Shown here: positions 11,624 to 24,300 of the stretch, in pieces | Position numbering within the stretch: the first letter of the stretch is position 1 | How the letters are laid out: each line of letters begins with the position of its first letter | Origin: Macrolepiota albuminosa | Lineage: Eukaryota > Basidiomycota > Agaricomycetes > Agaricales > Agaricaceae | Length of the DNA stretch: 64,000 bases | Assembly: GCA_027475525.1 (NCBI GenBank) | Contig: JAMWFC010000073.1 | Coordinates: 769,791 to 833,790, forward strand | Direction of reading: 5' to 3' | Position numbers and translations under genes: made by a program | Notes under the pieces: model-generated | Seen by the model: the letters and a program-made list of their open reading frames with translations, nothing else | Databases searched by the model: none | Told to the model about the DNA's origin: nothing

Positions 11624-13919
11624 TAACTTATGATGGCTTTGATACTACCTATTGAGACATTTTTACCCAATGCGGTCCATTCTGTTTTCACCGAGTTATC
11701 CTATTTCTCACATCTGATCAATCGGTCATCCCTGCTGAATTGTTCCACAAGCTCTCATCGCTGTTCTCTCATTGCCTTTATATATTAACCCGATTACCTA
11801 GCACCACATAAACCACCGTCCATAGCGCTAACATACAATATACTACCGCCCACATCATGTTGTGTCATTTGTTTGTTTTTTTTTTTTTGTATTTTTCCCA
11901 GTTAATACAGTAATAACTAAGTGTCATCATCAAAACAACATGTCGTAATAAGTGTCATTGCATCAAAATAATACATCGATTATATAATCGACCGTATGGA
12001 CGAACGGTTTGGCAATACCTACCAAAGGGAATTATACATATATATTAATAATAATAATAATATTATTATTATTATTTTTTCTCCCTTAATGCTTGATCAA
12101 TGAATTCTCTAAGTACGATAACTTTATAAACTGCGGACCAAGAAAGATTAAATACGACATTGACGGATAAATAGTTATATCACCTCAAACGATATGTGAA
12201 GTTAAAAGCAATATTATACGTTTTAGATTCAATTAGATTGTTTCGCACTCGAAAGAATGTAATAATATGGAATACATGTAGCAATCACGGAACTCATGGC
12301 TGTACAGCAATAGTATACTCGAAACAATGCACAGCCACAATAACACGATTGGATAAATAATTAAATACAGCCGTACGTCTACAATGCTATCTACTTCTGC
12401 TACATGGTAGCTAAGGACATATCGGGTAGGAAACACCTTGGTAGACCCACAGCTGAACAGTATAGGCATAACTAAAAGGGTGCAATTGGGGTAGCATCAA
12501 AAACCCAATGAAGAAAGCTTGCCACCACCACGAGCGAAATCCACTATTTACATAAAGGAAGAGTTTGAAGGATAAAGCTATTATGATAGAAAGGGCCTGT
12601 TAGGATGCGACTAAGCCAGCAAGCGAGCGTTGGACCCAACCCCTGGGTGGCTGTATATCAGTCAAATATACGATTGATACACAGCCACTATATGCATGAA
12701 ATTACACGCTATTACTATATTGACAATAAATGATTAAATATATAATAAAAATATATATGTTCATGATTATAGTGGCTATGCAACGGCCGCATATTTGAAT
12801 GGTACACAGCCACAATGACAAATAGATCATATATTTATTCATTTATTTATTTATTTATTTATGAACAAGTGAATACTTCTGAGGAGGCCGACGTCCTATG
12901 CACCTCTTCACCTGGGTGGCTGCATACCTGGGACCAAAACAATGTACTGGTTTCAGACAGCAATAACATACTCACAAATAAATGCCATCACACACAGGTG
13001 TGATGATACATACGACCCCTAATATGCCCTTTCGATTTTATGTAGCCGGCAAGCCACAACGCAGACTTAAGATGCGTCGGTAAATGAACAATGGTATTAT
13101 AATCCAATATTATGACTCACCGGATATTTGTATCAACCCTCTATCTCTCTCTCTCTCCTCTCCACCCCCCCCATCCCCTCCCCCTCATTCAGTCAAAATA
13201 TAGTTATGCTCTAACCAATCATAATCAGCATCAAAATCGGCATTGGATGTATTATATATTACCTGCGTTGACCCCAGGGCACCTGTACCCAAAATATGGT
13301 TCAAGACGGCCGTGTCTTGTCGTTGAGGATAGTGAAACCAAAGTCACGCTTGCAGATAATCGGCAGTCTATTTGGCGATCACGTACCATGTGGATCCACT
13401 GATGCTGAGCATCCGATGACTGGCAGTCTATTCGGCGATCACATTCCATGGGGATCCGCTGAATGCCGAGCATCTTAGGATCGACCCTGTATATTATCGG
13501 TGATATATTGTACCATTTGAGGCTTTGGAATGACACATTGCGTAGGTCTTACGCAACCGGCAAGGAGTCTAAGTGAGTAATGACATTCCTATCCATCCTT
13601 TACATTCCATTTTTACAACCTTTATCTTGTATAAGCGTTGCATATGACATTAACAACACATGAAACAATAAATGACAAAAATGCAATTGAAAAGTTTAGT
13701 TAAACATACATGAACTTTGCAGAGAATTCAAAACTATCTGTATGGACACAACACTCTTATCGTTACTTACGTTAAAACTCGGGGTTTATTTTTCTTTATT
13801 CATCTAAGCAATGTGGCGGTGGCTATGTATTCATAGCGGTAATAGAAGTAGAAGCTTGATGCCATCATAACGAAAGGGTAGATAAGAAAAACATTTCGAC
13901 CATCCATCCTTCTTTGACT
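11624..13919. other. AT-rich intergenic region with hairpins
   Basis: No credible gene. It holds a long (TAA)n/(TTA)n palindrome at about 12043-12077. A hairpin at about 12650-12691 pairs gtggctgtat-tca with tga-tacacagccac, and related acagccac/gtggctg phrases recur near 12770-12920, suggesting a small decayed transposon. A (TTTA)n run lies at about 12836-12862 and a CT-rich run at about 13140-13190. Confidence 0.5.
13362..13473. repeat. 60-bp tandem duplication
   Basis: Starting at ggcagtctatttggcgatca (13362), the block recurs at 13422 as ggcagtctattcggcgatca and continues in parallel to the gagcatc end. The two copies differ by several transitions, including losses of CpG. Confidence 0.75.
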
Positions 13920-15336
13920 ATGTTGCGCCACTCTACCCCTAACCGTTTGCCTACGCCACCTCTGCCTGGTGATAACTCAACTGCTTCATGGCTACGCTAC
14001 GAGGAGCGCCGAGAAATATACGAGCGCCGTCTAGACAAGCGGCGAATAGCAGCCCTTTTCCAGCAGCATAAGTAGTTTCCCGGCATGTCTGCGTACTCAC
14101 CAGGCACGCCCTCCCCCCCCCCCCAGAGATGGCAGGCCAGTCTATGGGATCAAGTTCATTGACACTGACATCCGACCCATTGGCACCAGAGAGGAGCACG
14201 CAGACAGCTGGTCCAAGCAGCTCAGTCCAATCAGCACCTGCTGCGAGCTCATTGACACGTACTGAACAGCCTGTTCTCGGGCCCGGTCAGGTACGGCGAG
14301 TCTCGGCAACAAAGCGGATCCCTCAAGCCAATGTGACACTGGAGCAATTTGCCGCGGCCCAAAACCGGCACCGTGGCCCTCCCACCCTCAAGTAGTGTCA
14401 GAACAAGGGTCCTGTGAGTGTTCTCCTGGCCCGGTTGCGCGTCCTAACCATCACCAGTGCTTGTTATGCTCACGTCGAGGTGAACCATGCGAATTCGAGG
14501 CACCAGGGGCAAAATCTTGCAGGGATAACTCAGTGTGTGTTTCCTGTTGAGCCCAGCACGAGCGATGCTCCGTGGCTCAGGCATGGAAGGCATCTTGCAT
14601 GAGCAAAGAACAGGGGTGGGACATGACCTGGGTGCTGAGCCAGTTGGCTAGTGCATCCAGATCGAGGGCCGAGGAGTCGGGTGGGGCACAGGCTGGGAGT
14701 TCATCGATAGGAAGGAAGGCGAAGGTGTTGACTACACAGCAGGATAAGGGGAAGCGCAGAGCTTCACCTGCGTTGACGGAGGAAGCGCCGATGGCTCGGC
14801 ATGATAAGGGAAAGCGCCGAGCATCGCCGGAGCCGTACTTCGGGGAGGCAAGGAATTCGGGTTTGATATTATTTAATTGCGTGCGCGGACACGCAAATAC
14901 AAAGTCATCGAGTGCGGGTAATGTGCCCAGGTCAAAGGGCGAGGAGTCAAGTAGATCGCGGCCTGAGGGTTCATCGAAAGATGTGGGGTCGGTTGAGGTG
15001 CAGACTGAGGGTTCGTCGCAAGGAGGAAGGGTGGAAGCGTCGTCTCCGCAACAGGACAAAGGGAAGCACCGAGCTTCGACTGAGTCGGTGGAGATAATAG
15101 GGTACAAGCGTGCGCGGAGGTCCCCAAGCTTGGACATGTCGGATATCTGTGAAATCCCCCCGATACCTGCCCAATCGTCTATTGATGAGGAAACACGCCA
15201 GCAGTTGCAGGAGACCCTGGCAAATGAGTACCAGGTAACATTACAGCTGCACCACACGCGAGATGATCTTCAGCGGGAACAACGTGCTCGGGAGGCCATG
15301 CGGGAAGAGAGGAATGCGGCTATTCGGAACAAATGA
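13920..15336 (+). pseudogene. Cys-rich gag-like repeat-family gene, broken
   Basis: Three frames make up one recognisable repeat-family protein. Residues from ATG 13920 are charged (RREIYERRLDKRR). The frame from 14129 holds a Ser/Thr-rich segment and VTLEQFAAAQNRHRGPP. From about 14405 a Cys cluster follows (CLLCSRRGEPCEF, CRDNSVCVSC), and then a TGA at 14548-14550 directly before HERCSVAQAW. The frame then stays open to 15336 with repeated DKGKRRASP motifs and a C-terminal coiled coil (QREQRAREAMREER). The Cys spacing suggests a small zinc-binding, possibly nucleic-acid-binding, module; that is an inference. A CpG-depleted relative lies on the minus strand at about 35.56-36.14 kb. A C12 run at about 14111 may add a frame slip. 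Confidence 0.6.
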
Positions 15337-15890
15337 CGTTAAAAAGGGAAGACACTATTCCCACAAATATATGTAACCGTACTAGTATCACATGATGTTA
15401 AAAAGTGAATATATTATTCCCACAAATTTGTAACCGTACAGATGATGGTAGTATCACATGACATTATAAATCGAATACATTATTTCCATGCATCTCTGTA
15501 ACCGTACATACGTACGGTAGTATCACATGATGTTAAAAAGTGAAGACATTACTCCCACGCGTACATAGTCTACTGCTGACTAAGTAACTGTCCAGACGAA
15601 CGGTAGTATCACATGATGTTAAAAATCAAAGACATTATTCTCATGCATCTCTGTAACCGTACATACGTACGGTAGTATCACATGACATTAAAAAGTGAAG
15701 ACATTATTCCCATGCATACATAGTCTACTGCTGACTAAGTAACCGTACAGATGAATGGTAGTATCACATGACATTAAAAAGTAAAGACATTATTCCCACG
15801 CGTACATAGTCTACTGCTGACTAAGTAACCGTACAGACAAACGGTAGTATCACATGATGTTAAAAATCAAAGACATTATTCCCACGCTTG
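15337..15890. repeat. Minisatellite, seven units with two alternating lengths
   Basis: The phrase agtatcacatga recurs at 15384, 15450, 15519, 15605, 15674, 15760 and 15845, giving steps of about 66-69 or 85-86 bp. Long units carry an extra ctactgctgactaagtaac segment. Each unit also contains a gttaaaaa-gaagacattattccca block and a gtaaccgtac-acggtag arm. The array ends immediately before the LINE leader. Confidence 0.9.
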
Positions 15891-16163
15891 CCTGAAGGAA
15901 GTAATGGCAACGAGAACAACAACAACAACAACAACCACCACCACCCCACCCCACCCCAGCCTTTAGCAACCTTCTCGCACTCTCAATTCTTGTCTATATC
16001 ACCCAAACTCTCCCCAAACTTCTCTCAGTATTTGATCATAACTTTTTCTTCATTATTACTCAACTCCGGCCAAAATTCTATTCTAACAACTTCTCTTCGA
16101 AAATTTTCTTCTCTCATCAAAACCTAAAACTCTAACTCCAGCTTAATTTTAACTCTATTTTTG

Positions 16164-18020
16164 ATGTTGCCTTCAACTCAAAACCTACCTCCCCCCTTAC
16201 TACAGTCTTTAGATTCTTCTCCTACCCCGATAGAAGTTGATCCCATAGTTTACTCATTACCTACCACACCCACCGTGGCCACCAAACTGAAAATTCCCCC
16301 ATTTACCCCTAGAACACCCAGAACTGGTGTCCGTCCACCTACCCCAGAGGGTGATTTAGGTTCTGACGATGAGATGGTTTTCTCACCGGCTCAGATCCCG
16401 AAGGGTTGCCAACTTATCGTGCGAGGTTGCATACCTAGTGACCCCTCCGAGACGCCCACCTCCATGGTAAAGGACGTAATCGACAAGCTCAGCTTGGATC
16501 CATAGTTCGAATACTTCAAGAAATTGCAGCCTCATGTCACCCCATTCAGTGATTGACCTACAAACCTCTCCTCAGCCTGTTATATTGAGGTGCAGGTTAA
16601 GGATGATAGCTGCTCCGAACCCAGGGTAGATCTGTTGGAGATCATCATGCGAGCGATCAATGAAGCTAGACCCGAGTGGGAGGTTCGATGGAGCGCCAGT
16701 AGGAAAGGACGCAGTGACAAGCGTCTTTCTTGTTGCCTCTTAGACCTTTATCCGGGTGTTAGGGATTGTAGTGATATACCCCAGGCTGACCTACCGCTGA
16801 TCAAAGATCACATCGAGAAGCAGGGCTATAAAGTGGCCTCAATCTTCGCCTCCTTTGGTGGCCTGCAGGTCACGTTTCTCTTGCCGTCTGATGCTGACCG
16901 ATTCATGGCTTTAGGGTTGTTTGCGGTGCCTGCAAAAGTGTCCAGACATCTTGCACGTGTCGAACCGTTGAAGGAGATCCCTCTCGAGCGTCCATTCAAG
17001 CTGGTCGTCTCTGGAATGCGTGACTGGGAACAGATGAAAGGCCAGATTGAAAAATGGGCTAGGAAAATCGCACCTGGTTCGTGGATTGGGAGTCGGTCCA
17101 CTGACTTAAACACAGATTTGTTTATTTTTTCTATGTCCACATGGGCGGACACTCTCAAGGTGTTACGGGCTGAAGAGTCTTTTAGGAAGATCTTCCCAGA
17201 TTCGATCTCTGCACCGCGTCAGCTTTGGGATTATAACAAAAACCCTACCCGCAGGACCCTGGGTGATCAGGGCACGAGAGGAGCGGATCAGATTACGAGT
17301 ACTATAAGGTCAATGGCTGCAGAGATTCGCAAATTGAGAAATGAGGTCCGATCGGTTCAGCTCAAGCAAGACAACATGTCCTCGGCACAATTAAAACTGA
17401 TGGATCAAGTCCTGTCGCTCGACCAGAGAATCTGTATTACACAACAGGCTCTTCTTGTGCAAGGACATGAAGAAAAGATTTGGTCTCGTGTGGTGGAATT
17501 GGAGTCCCAAATTGGCAGCCTTCGGGTGTCCCTATTGTTCCCGGCCAGTCAACAGAGAAGGGACGAAATTCAATCTGCTCTTGACCTGCTGATTACTGAG
17601 CTAGATTCGAAGAGAGCCGAGCTCTCCACTACTTCCGAACAGTTTGCCAGTGTCATTGGGAATGGACCTCCTGGTAATTTGCTACCTGCACCACAGTTGG
17701 GTGATGCTCCCGCTGTTGAACAACAACCATTGAAACGCATGCCGAAAAATTCTCCGTCGGTGCCAGCCACGAGGCTTTGCAAGAAGAGAAGGACAATGGA
17801 GGACCTACCTGCGGTCAAAACTGTGCCTGAGTCTCCCGTCTTGCACCCTACTGCGGACTTGGTATGTTCCGCTTGTGTGTTGAGTATACCGTATGATTCC
17901 GTTAATGCGGGTGCCCATTCTCTCAGACTCCGTCCAATGAAACAAGCCCTCAATCATCTGGAGCCTCAACCTCAAGGGTCAAATTCAGCTCTCGCTGGGT
18001 TATGTGGAGGGGTAGTCTAA
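16164..18020 (+). pseudogene. LINE ORF1 (gag-like), two nonsense codons
   Basis: One frame runs from ATG 16164 to TAA 18020, about 618 codons, interrupted only by TAG 16503-16505 and TGA 16554-16556. Both fit C-to-T changes (CAG to TAG, CGA to TGA). The N-terminus is Pro/Thr-rich. The middle (about residues 140-350) looks like a globular RNA-binding region, and a coiled coil follows (about residues 370-480, rich in Glu/Lys/Leu and ending near ELDSKRAELSTTSEQ). In LINEs this product coats the RNA. I see no zinc knuckle. It is followed by ORF2 after about 335 nt. Confidence 0.65.
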
Positions 18021-18355
18021 TTGGTCTGGGCTTGCCGGCAATACGGGCACCCAGCTTCTCATTCAATCATCATAAACACTTGCTTTCCCTTATGTTACGC
18101 ACCAGTTCTTATATCTTTACCTCGAAATATGTGTACGGTCTTAAGGACGTCAAGTCTGGCTTGTGCTCAACCACTATATACAGATCAACTACATACACGG
18201 ATTCAACTCCGACTTATATACAGTCAAACAGTCTCAAGGACTGCATACTCAATGCACATCGCTCTTATCGTTTGCGTTGGCCATTGTTTTTCCTTGTTCT
18301 TCGTATAACAGTTTATTGGTTCCTGCTGTCTCTTTTGTTTCCGTGTGTGGCAGCT

Positions 18356-21035
18356 ATGCCGACAAATCCACAAGCCCAAGTATCAGTATTTGCACTGAAT
18401 GCAAACGGACTTGTAAGCCCAGTCAAACTCGCCTTAATTGGTCCGTTGATTGGGAAGCTAGCTCCCCATTTTTTTCGCGATCTCGGAAACAAAGTCGAGG
18501 TCTAACACGGGGGCTAATCTTTCAATCTCTGATTACGAGATCGTAGAAGAAAACGGAGTTTCTTGTTCCGCACATTGGGGAAAATGGGGTGTGATTTTAG
18601 GCATTCAAAGGGATGTCCAAATTATTTCTCGAGTCACGCTCACCCACCCCTCTTTTAGAGGTCGAGTTGTGGCTGTTGACATGGTAGTTCCCTGTCATAA
18701 CTCATTTTTGTTCGTGCACCGTGTCTTTGCTGTATATGCACCCTGTGATCCTGGGCTTGATGATCTCTCAAGGAATTTCTGGCCTCAATTAACTGAGTTA
18801 GTCTGTCGGACAAAGTCCTCGTGGTCATTGTTTGGTGACCTCAATGCAACGGTGTCCCAAGTCAAATGGGCATCAGACAATGTCATAGCCAGGAACTCAA
18901 CTCACAGCATCGATTTGTGGCAGGCATCACCGGATCGTAACAGATTTATTCATTGGACAAGTCGCTCTTGGAACTCCAATGAGGGCGGCAATATTATTGA
19001 TAGGGTTGTTTGTTCATCTGAAACTCTTGCTGACCATGAGATTCACACAGATCAAACCTGGATCCCTGGTACCAATCATAGGGCAATTGTCGCGACGATG
19101 GTATGGTCCCCTTCTAGCACTCAGTCAGGTCACACTGGTCTTCCACGCCCGTCTGGTCTCTTCACCCCGGCGCCACCTCCAAGGTTCGAATCCCAAGCGC
19201 GTCAATCGGACCGTGATCTTATGAAATATATGATACACGTTTGGAAAGGACTGTATAGCAAGCTACTTGCAGCTAAGAAGTCCGAAATATGGGATCGCGC
19301 TAAACGTCGTGATTATGGAAGAATCCAGGGGGTTTTATCAGGCGGTTCCTCCAAAAAACTTTTGGGTGGATCATCAGCCTTCGTTTCATTACCTACTGCT
19401 CTTGTTTCTTCACGCGACCCTGATGCTCTTGTTACAGATCCTAGCGAGGTTGCGGAATTAACTTGTGAATACTTTGTTAACCTTTACAAACGCTCCCCAC
19501 CTCCAGACAAGCCCAAACCGTGGTTGACAACACCGTCAGTTTTGCAAGTAAGACAACAGGTTGAGAAGAGTCCTTTCGTTTGGCCTGTCACAGCGACCTT
19601 AGCCGACTTCCACGCTATGTTAAGGAGAGGCAATCCACGCCCATCACCGGGCCCAGATGGCTGGGAAAAATGGTGCGTAAAGAATTTATCGGACAGAGCC
19701 TTACAATTAGTCTTAGATCTGCATAACTACTCTGTACTGCATGCCCACTTTCCTGGAAAGGTTAAGGAGGCACATCTGACGTATTTTCACAAACGAGGGA
19801 TTCGAACGAACCTCTCAAATTGGAGAGGACTGACTATCTCCAATTTCCTCGCTAACTCTCCCATGACTTGGTTGAATTACAGACTTTCTCCATACGCTGC
19901 AAGAATGGGGATTATTCCTGAAACTCAAGTGGCCACGCAGCCTGGTGTGCAGACTCAGGATTTGATGAGCTTCCTCTGTAGTCTCAAGACTTGGAGTCGA
20001 AGACACAAAAAGTTCGTTTACCTTCTTAAGCGCGATCAAATGAAAGGATTTGATTACTTGTCGCCTCACGGTTTTTACAACGCATGCCAAGCATACGGTC
20101 TGCCTTCCTCAATATGCGACCTTGATTGTGCATCGCAATCTCAGGTCAAATGCTTTCTGAGAACCGCGTGGGGCATAGCATCGCCAATTATTGTGGACGG
20201 GGTAACTAAGCAAGGTGGCCCAATCTCTCCCTTAAAGGCTACCATCACTACTAGCCTGGGACATAGATATTTGGATGATATCTCTGCCCATGACCCAGAT
20301 GCTATTGTGATTCAAAGTATGTCCAAATCCATCGACGACCCGTATCTCCCGAATGATACCTACTCACTTAATCTGTCCATGACGGAGGCTACTGACGATA
20401 GCTATCTGATAGCCTTATCTCATTCTGCCCTTAGAAGGTTCACATTGGAAATGGAACGCTTTCAGTTCACGTATGGCTGGTTGACTTCATGGGAAAAAAC
20501 CACCGCGCACATCTTGAACACCGCAGATCCGTTGCCGCCTACATTATCCTTCCCCTCAATTACTAAGGAGCCCGGAGTCAATCCTTGGATCATCTCAGAG
20601 CATGCAGTACCAGTTTCGAAGAATGAATTTAGCTTCCTCCGAATGCAGGTTCACGACCCAAAGTCCTGGTTCTCGGAGTTGATGAGTCTCATCAATAGCT
20701 TTATTTTTCCTACCTTCACCATGAGGATACCGTTCACTCTCATTTGCAAGATCATTTCACAGAACTTGATCTCCCGATGCAGAGCCTTACTGTCTTTACA
20801 ACCCATTCTACACGCTGACGCACAGAGACTAGATCAAAGGCTGACTCATAGGGTTCACGAGATCTTGGGTTTTCCTTTCTGTCCATCATCAAAGTTACTA
20901 ACCCTTCCGCTAGAGCTAGGTGGTTTTGATTTTCCATCGATATCGAGGATTAATGCAGGTATTGCAGTGGACGGTCTTGTTTGAGATCTCAATCACTATA
21001 TTCCAGCATATCGATTAATGGCCAGAGTCACGCTA
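18356..21035 (+). pseudogene. LINE ORF2: endonuclease plus reverse transcriptase, frameshifted
   Basis: The frame opens at ATG 18356 with an AP-endonuclease start (SVFALNANGL). A T7 run at 18469-18475 shifts it by one base, after which the protein resumes (FFAISETKSRS) and stays open to TGA 20982-20984. Beyond that stop the frame goes on (DLNHYIPAYRLMARVTL) up to the next element. Endonuclease motifs: LFGDLNATVS and NIIDRVV. The last one reads GTNHRAI, where the catalytic Asp-His pair would be expected, so Asp is Asn. RT motifs: KRDQMKGFDYL (A), QGGPISPLKATITTSLG (B) and, in the place of YxDD, TEATDDSYL (C). The family nicks target DNA and primes reverse transcription on it. This copy should be inactive. 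Confidence 0.8.
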
Positions 21036-21276
21036 TGTAACGAAGTTACGGCGTTTGTGAGCTTAAGTTCACACCACACAGAATCAGACCAGTCCGGTCT
21101 ATTGTCTATGTAGTGTAATACAAAAATAAGCTGCTTAGTAAGCAGCACTTGTAACATATTTATAGTAACTAAATAATAATATTATATAATAATAATATTA
21201 TATAATAATAATAATATAATATTTACTACAGTAAGTAAAGCTATGTGGCCAACGCCACATAGTGGACTACGCTACA
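21036..21276 (-). repeat. 3' LTR of the chromovirus (241 bp)
   Basis: The segment starts TGTAACG and ends GCTACA on the plus strand, so it has TG...CA ends in both readings. It abuts a C-run (minus-strand polypurine tract, about 21277-21284). Inside are a TAATAATATTATA-type run (about 21172-21230) and a perfect hairpin ctatgtggc-caac-gccacatag at 21241-21262. The partner LTR is not in the window, so the call rests on termini, polypurine tract and position after the last ORF. Confidence 0.65.
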
Positions 21277-21376
21277 CACCCCCCAATCAGACTGAGCTAC
21301 GGTCTTGAGATAAGACGACGGACTACGCTACACACCCCCCAATCAGACTGAGCTACGGTCTCCAGATAAGACGACG
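21263..21376. repeat. 57-bp tandem duplication across the LTR/polypurine-tract border
   Basis: The block ggactacgctacacaccccc at 21263 is repeated at 21320; the two copies differ mainly at tcttgag versus tctccag. The unit contains the LTR edge and the polypurine tract, so the border of the 3' LTR is duplicated. Confidence 0.85.
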
Positions 21377-21377
21377 G

Positions 21378-24300
21378 TCAGGCCGTCGGTAAGTCAGGAA
21401 CGGGGGCAATGGGAGAGTCCCCAGGCTCCCGGAATGGGTTGGCCGTCGCGTCGTCCATGTCGTAGTCGAGGAGTTCATCCTCGGGTGCGGGCTCATAAGA
21501 TGTGCCCAATGGCCCTGCTACTGGCAGGGAGTTGTCATAGTCCTGGAGGGGGGACAATGTAAGAGTGGGGTCAATACTCGACCCCAGAACAGGTGGTTGG
21601 GGTTCTGGAAGATCCCCAGTGTCGGACAGGTACTGGCGCGTCCAGATCTCGTGGGCATGAATGTCTTGCCCGATTAGGAGGTACATCCCCTTGGTGAATG
21701 TGTTGTCGTATGCACGATGACTATCCTGCTGCTGGAGCATCAGGCGTTGGCGATCGCCAATGGTGGCCTCGCGCCACCCATCCCACTGAGCAATGGACTG
21801 GGGAGTCCCGTAATGGTTGAGGCATTGTAGCCTCTCGTCGTTGATAGCGGCCGCCTCGTTGTAGAGCTGGCTGTCGCTGAAGAAAAGGTGGGCCAGGTAG
21901 GTGACCCCGTAGGTGTATGCATGGTCAGCCCAGCTGACCGGAACCTGGTTGTGAAGAAGGATGCGCAAAGCGTCCGAGGTGGTGAATACGGAAGCTGATG
22001 CTTCCGGGATGTCTACCGCCCGAGCCTCGAAGTTAGGGTCGTCGGTGTGGAGGGGCACAAACACTTGCCCCATAGCCGCCTCGTACTCGGCCACGGCCTC
22101 TTTGTAGAGACCTGGCCTTGCAAAAACATAGGCCACGTACTTGTGTACCGTGGTCTTGGAGGGGCGGCTAGCGCTGAGAGCGCGTACAAGCACAAACCCA
22201 AACAGGCTGCACCAATGAATGCGCATTGCACGGTCCATGGCCAGACCGGTCCATACGTTGGACGTCCCAGGACGTCCATAGAGAAGAGCATATGAGCCCA
22301 GGTAGTCCAAAGCAAAGGGTTGCTTTGGATCAGGGGGAGTAAGGCCAACGAAGGTGATTCTTCCTCCCTCTTTGCGGTGATAGATCTGCGAAGGTACAAT
22401 CATTCGCAGGATATTCTCCCGCTCCTCTGGACTCGCAAAGGGTACCAAGATGGTCCTATAGGGGACCTCCTCGAGTAAGTGAGACATGGCTCTGTCTCAG
22501 GCAGCAGGGTGGCAGTTGAGCGCCACCCGTTTGAATTTGTTGAGCAAAAGATAGCCCAACTGACGCTGACAAATCGGCGTAAACTGGTTGTTCACCAGTG
22601 CATGAAGTCTGCGGACTTCTCGAGGACTGCGGGGAAACCCGCAAGGTGCCACTTGGTACACCTTACTATTGTGGGGCGTCGACGCGGCGTTGCCCTCTTT
22701 ATCGGCCTCGAAAGACCTGGCTGCACGGGCTTCTTGCCTGACGAAGATGGTGTTGGTCACTGGCGACCAATAGAACTGGGGAGCTAACCCCGCGCCAAAG
22801 AATGAGTTTTGACGCTTGACAGTGTGATCGCGGTAGATCACCACACCGAGCGCATCCGGGATGTGCCCAGTTTTGTCCTCAACGAGGGCAGCTGCTCGTT
22901 TGGCGCTATCCTGCGCCCGGCGGTCCATCTTGGCCCGTTGATTGCTGTTGCGCTGTTCGCGTGCCATACGTTGTGCCGCCGTCTCGTGCAGCACAGGGGA
23001 TTCCATGCGAGCCTCTTCAGGCTCCTCATACCAGTCATCGTCGGAGGGCGGGGATGGCAGCCTTTCCGGGACAGACTTGTCAGAACGTGGGTCCATTGCC
23101 CACACACACCGCAGGTATCGGGCTGGCGGGCCCTCTATCAGTATTGCAGGGAGGAAGGGGATGTTAGCCCTGGGGGCCCCTTTCGGGGCATCCTCAGGGA
23201 AGTGCACGTTGACATAGGCGTGCCCTTCCGGGTTCTTACCCCGACGATCTTTTCAGGGTTGTGAGGTCTTAGCCTCAGTGGGGCGTGTACTCACGCCCCT
23301 GAAACTCTGCTCCCCAGAGTGCGTGGTGGATACCATGGATAATGGTCGCAAAGATGCGACCTCAGATGCGCCGCTGGCGAGGCGCTGGATGAGCCGGGGG
23401 GCGGCCGGAGCAGGGGCATCCTCATAGGGGAGGATGTCCCGTCCTAGTCCGGCCTCCCAGCCGGGAACGACAATGCTCAACTGAATTGAGTGGGAGGGCA
23501 CGTCCTCCACTCCTTGCCGACGCGCCCTTTTGCTGGAGTCGGTGTCTTGACTTGGGGGTGTAGTCTGCCGCTTACGAGCGGCCGATAGGGCAAGAAGATC
23601 AGTTTTGCGCTGGGCGTGCATATGATCCATGTCGTCCATCATCCGGCTGATGAGGACGACTGCCTCCGTGTCGCGGAGGTATGATGAGTCTGCGGGTACA
23701 TCGTACCCGTTGTCTCCCAGTCGTTGGAGAAGGGTAGCCAGGACTAAGTCCTGGTTGAGACTGGGCTCGACAGCCCATGCTTTTCCTTTGTCGCGTCGAG
23801 GACGCGACTCTTCTTCCGAGCTGGGCTCGGATTGGTGCGGCATCTCAAGCTGCTGTAACAAGGAGAGCTTGGCCAGGCTCTCCGTCGGCGCATCAGCCGA
23901 TGAACTGATGCTTGGTTCTGTATTGAGAGTTTCTGTACTCTCAATGGCCGCGGAGGCCTGCACGAGGGACGCTCGGCATCCCTCTAGATTGTCGCCTTGT
24001 ACTGTGGTCGACAGGGAAATAGCCCTGCCTCCCTTGGCTGCTGCCTCATACGAGGCATCGTACTGGGGCATTGCGCCCCACGCCCCCATCCAAGCCGGGG
24101 GGTATGGCATCATTACGGGCACACCACCCATGCCAGGGTAGTGCGCCGGGGCGGTAAACTGGGGCAAATGGTGTGCACCCATAGCCCCTCTCGCCATAGC
24201 GGGGGCAAACTGCCCCCATCCTGGCGCTGCTTGGGGGCTGACTAGCCCCCCGTAGGCCTGTTGCTGAGATTGGCCCTCAGCGTGATGTGGCGCATAAGCG

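Larger units (their letters stand above)
15891..21035 (+). mobile_element. LINE-type (non-LTR) retrotransposon, 3' truncated
   Basis: The element has a leader with an (ACA)n-(CCA)n run (about 15916-15958), an ORF1 frame and an ORF2 with endonuclease and reverse-transcriptase signatures. The ORF2 frame continues past its stop until about 21035, where the LTR of the next element starts. The LINE 3' end was therefore either cut or displaced by that insertion, and no poly(A)-like tail is present here. Its 5' boundary is placed at the end of the minisatellite, which may instead belong to the element. Confidence 0.75.

Noticed and set aside
14577..15257. 226-residue minus-strand frame
   Set aside because: Antisense shadow of the gag-like gene; the plus strand has the repeated DKGKRRASP motif and coiled coil.
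15337..15890. CRISPR-like array
   Set aside because: Repeats are 66-86 bp tandem units without unique spacers, in a eukaryotic context.
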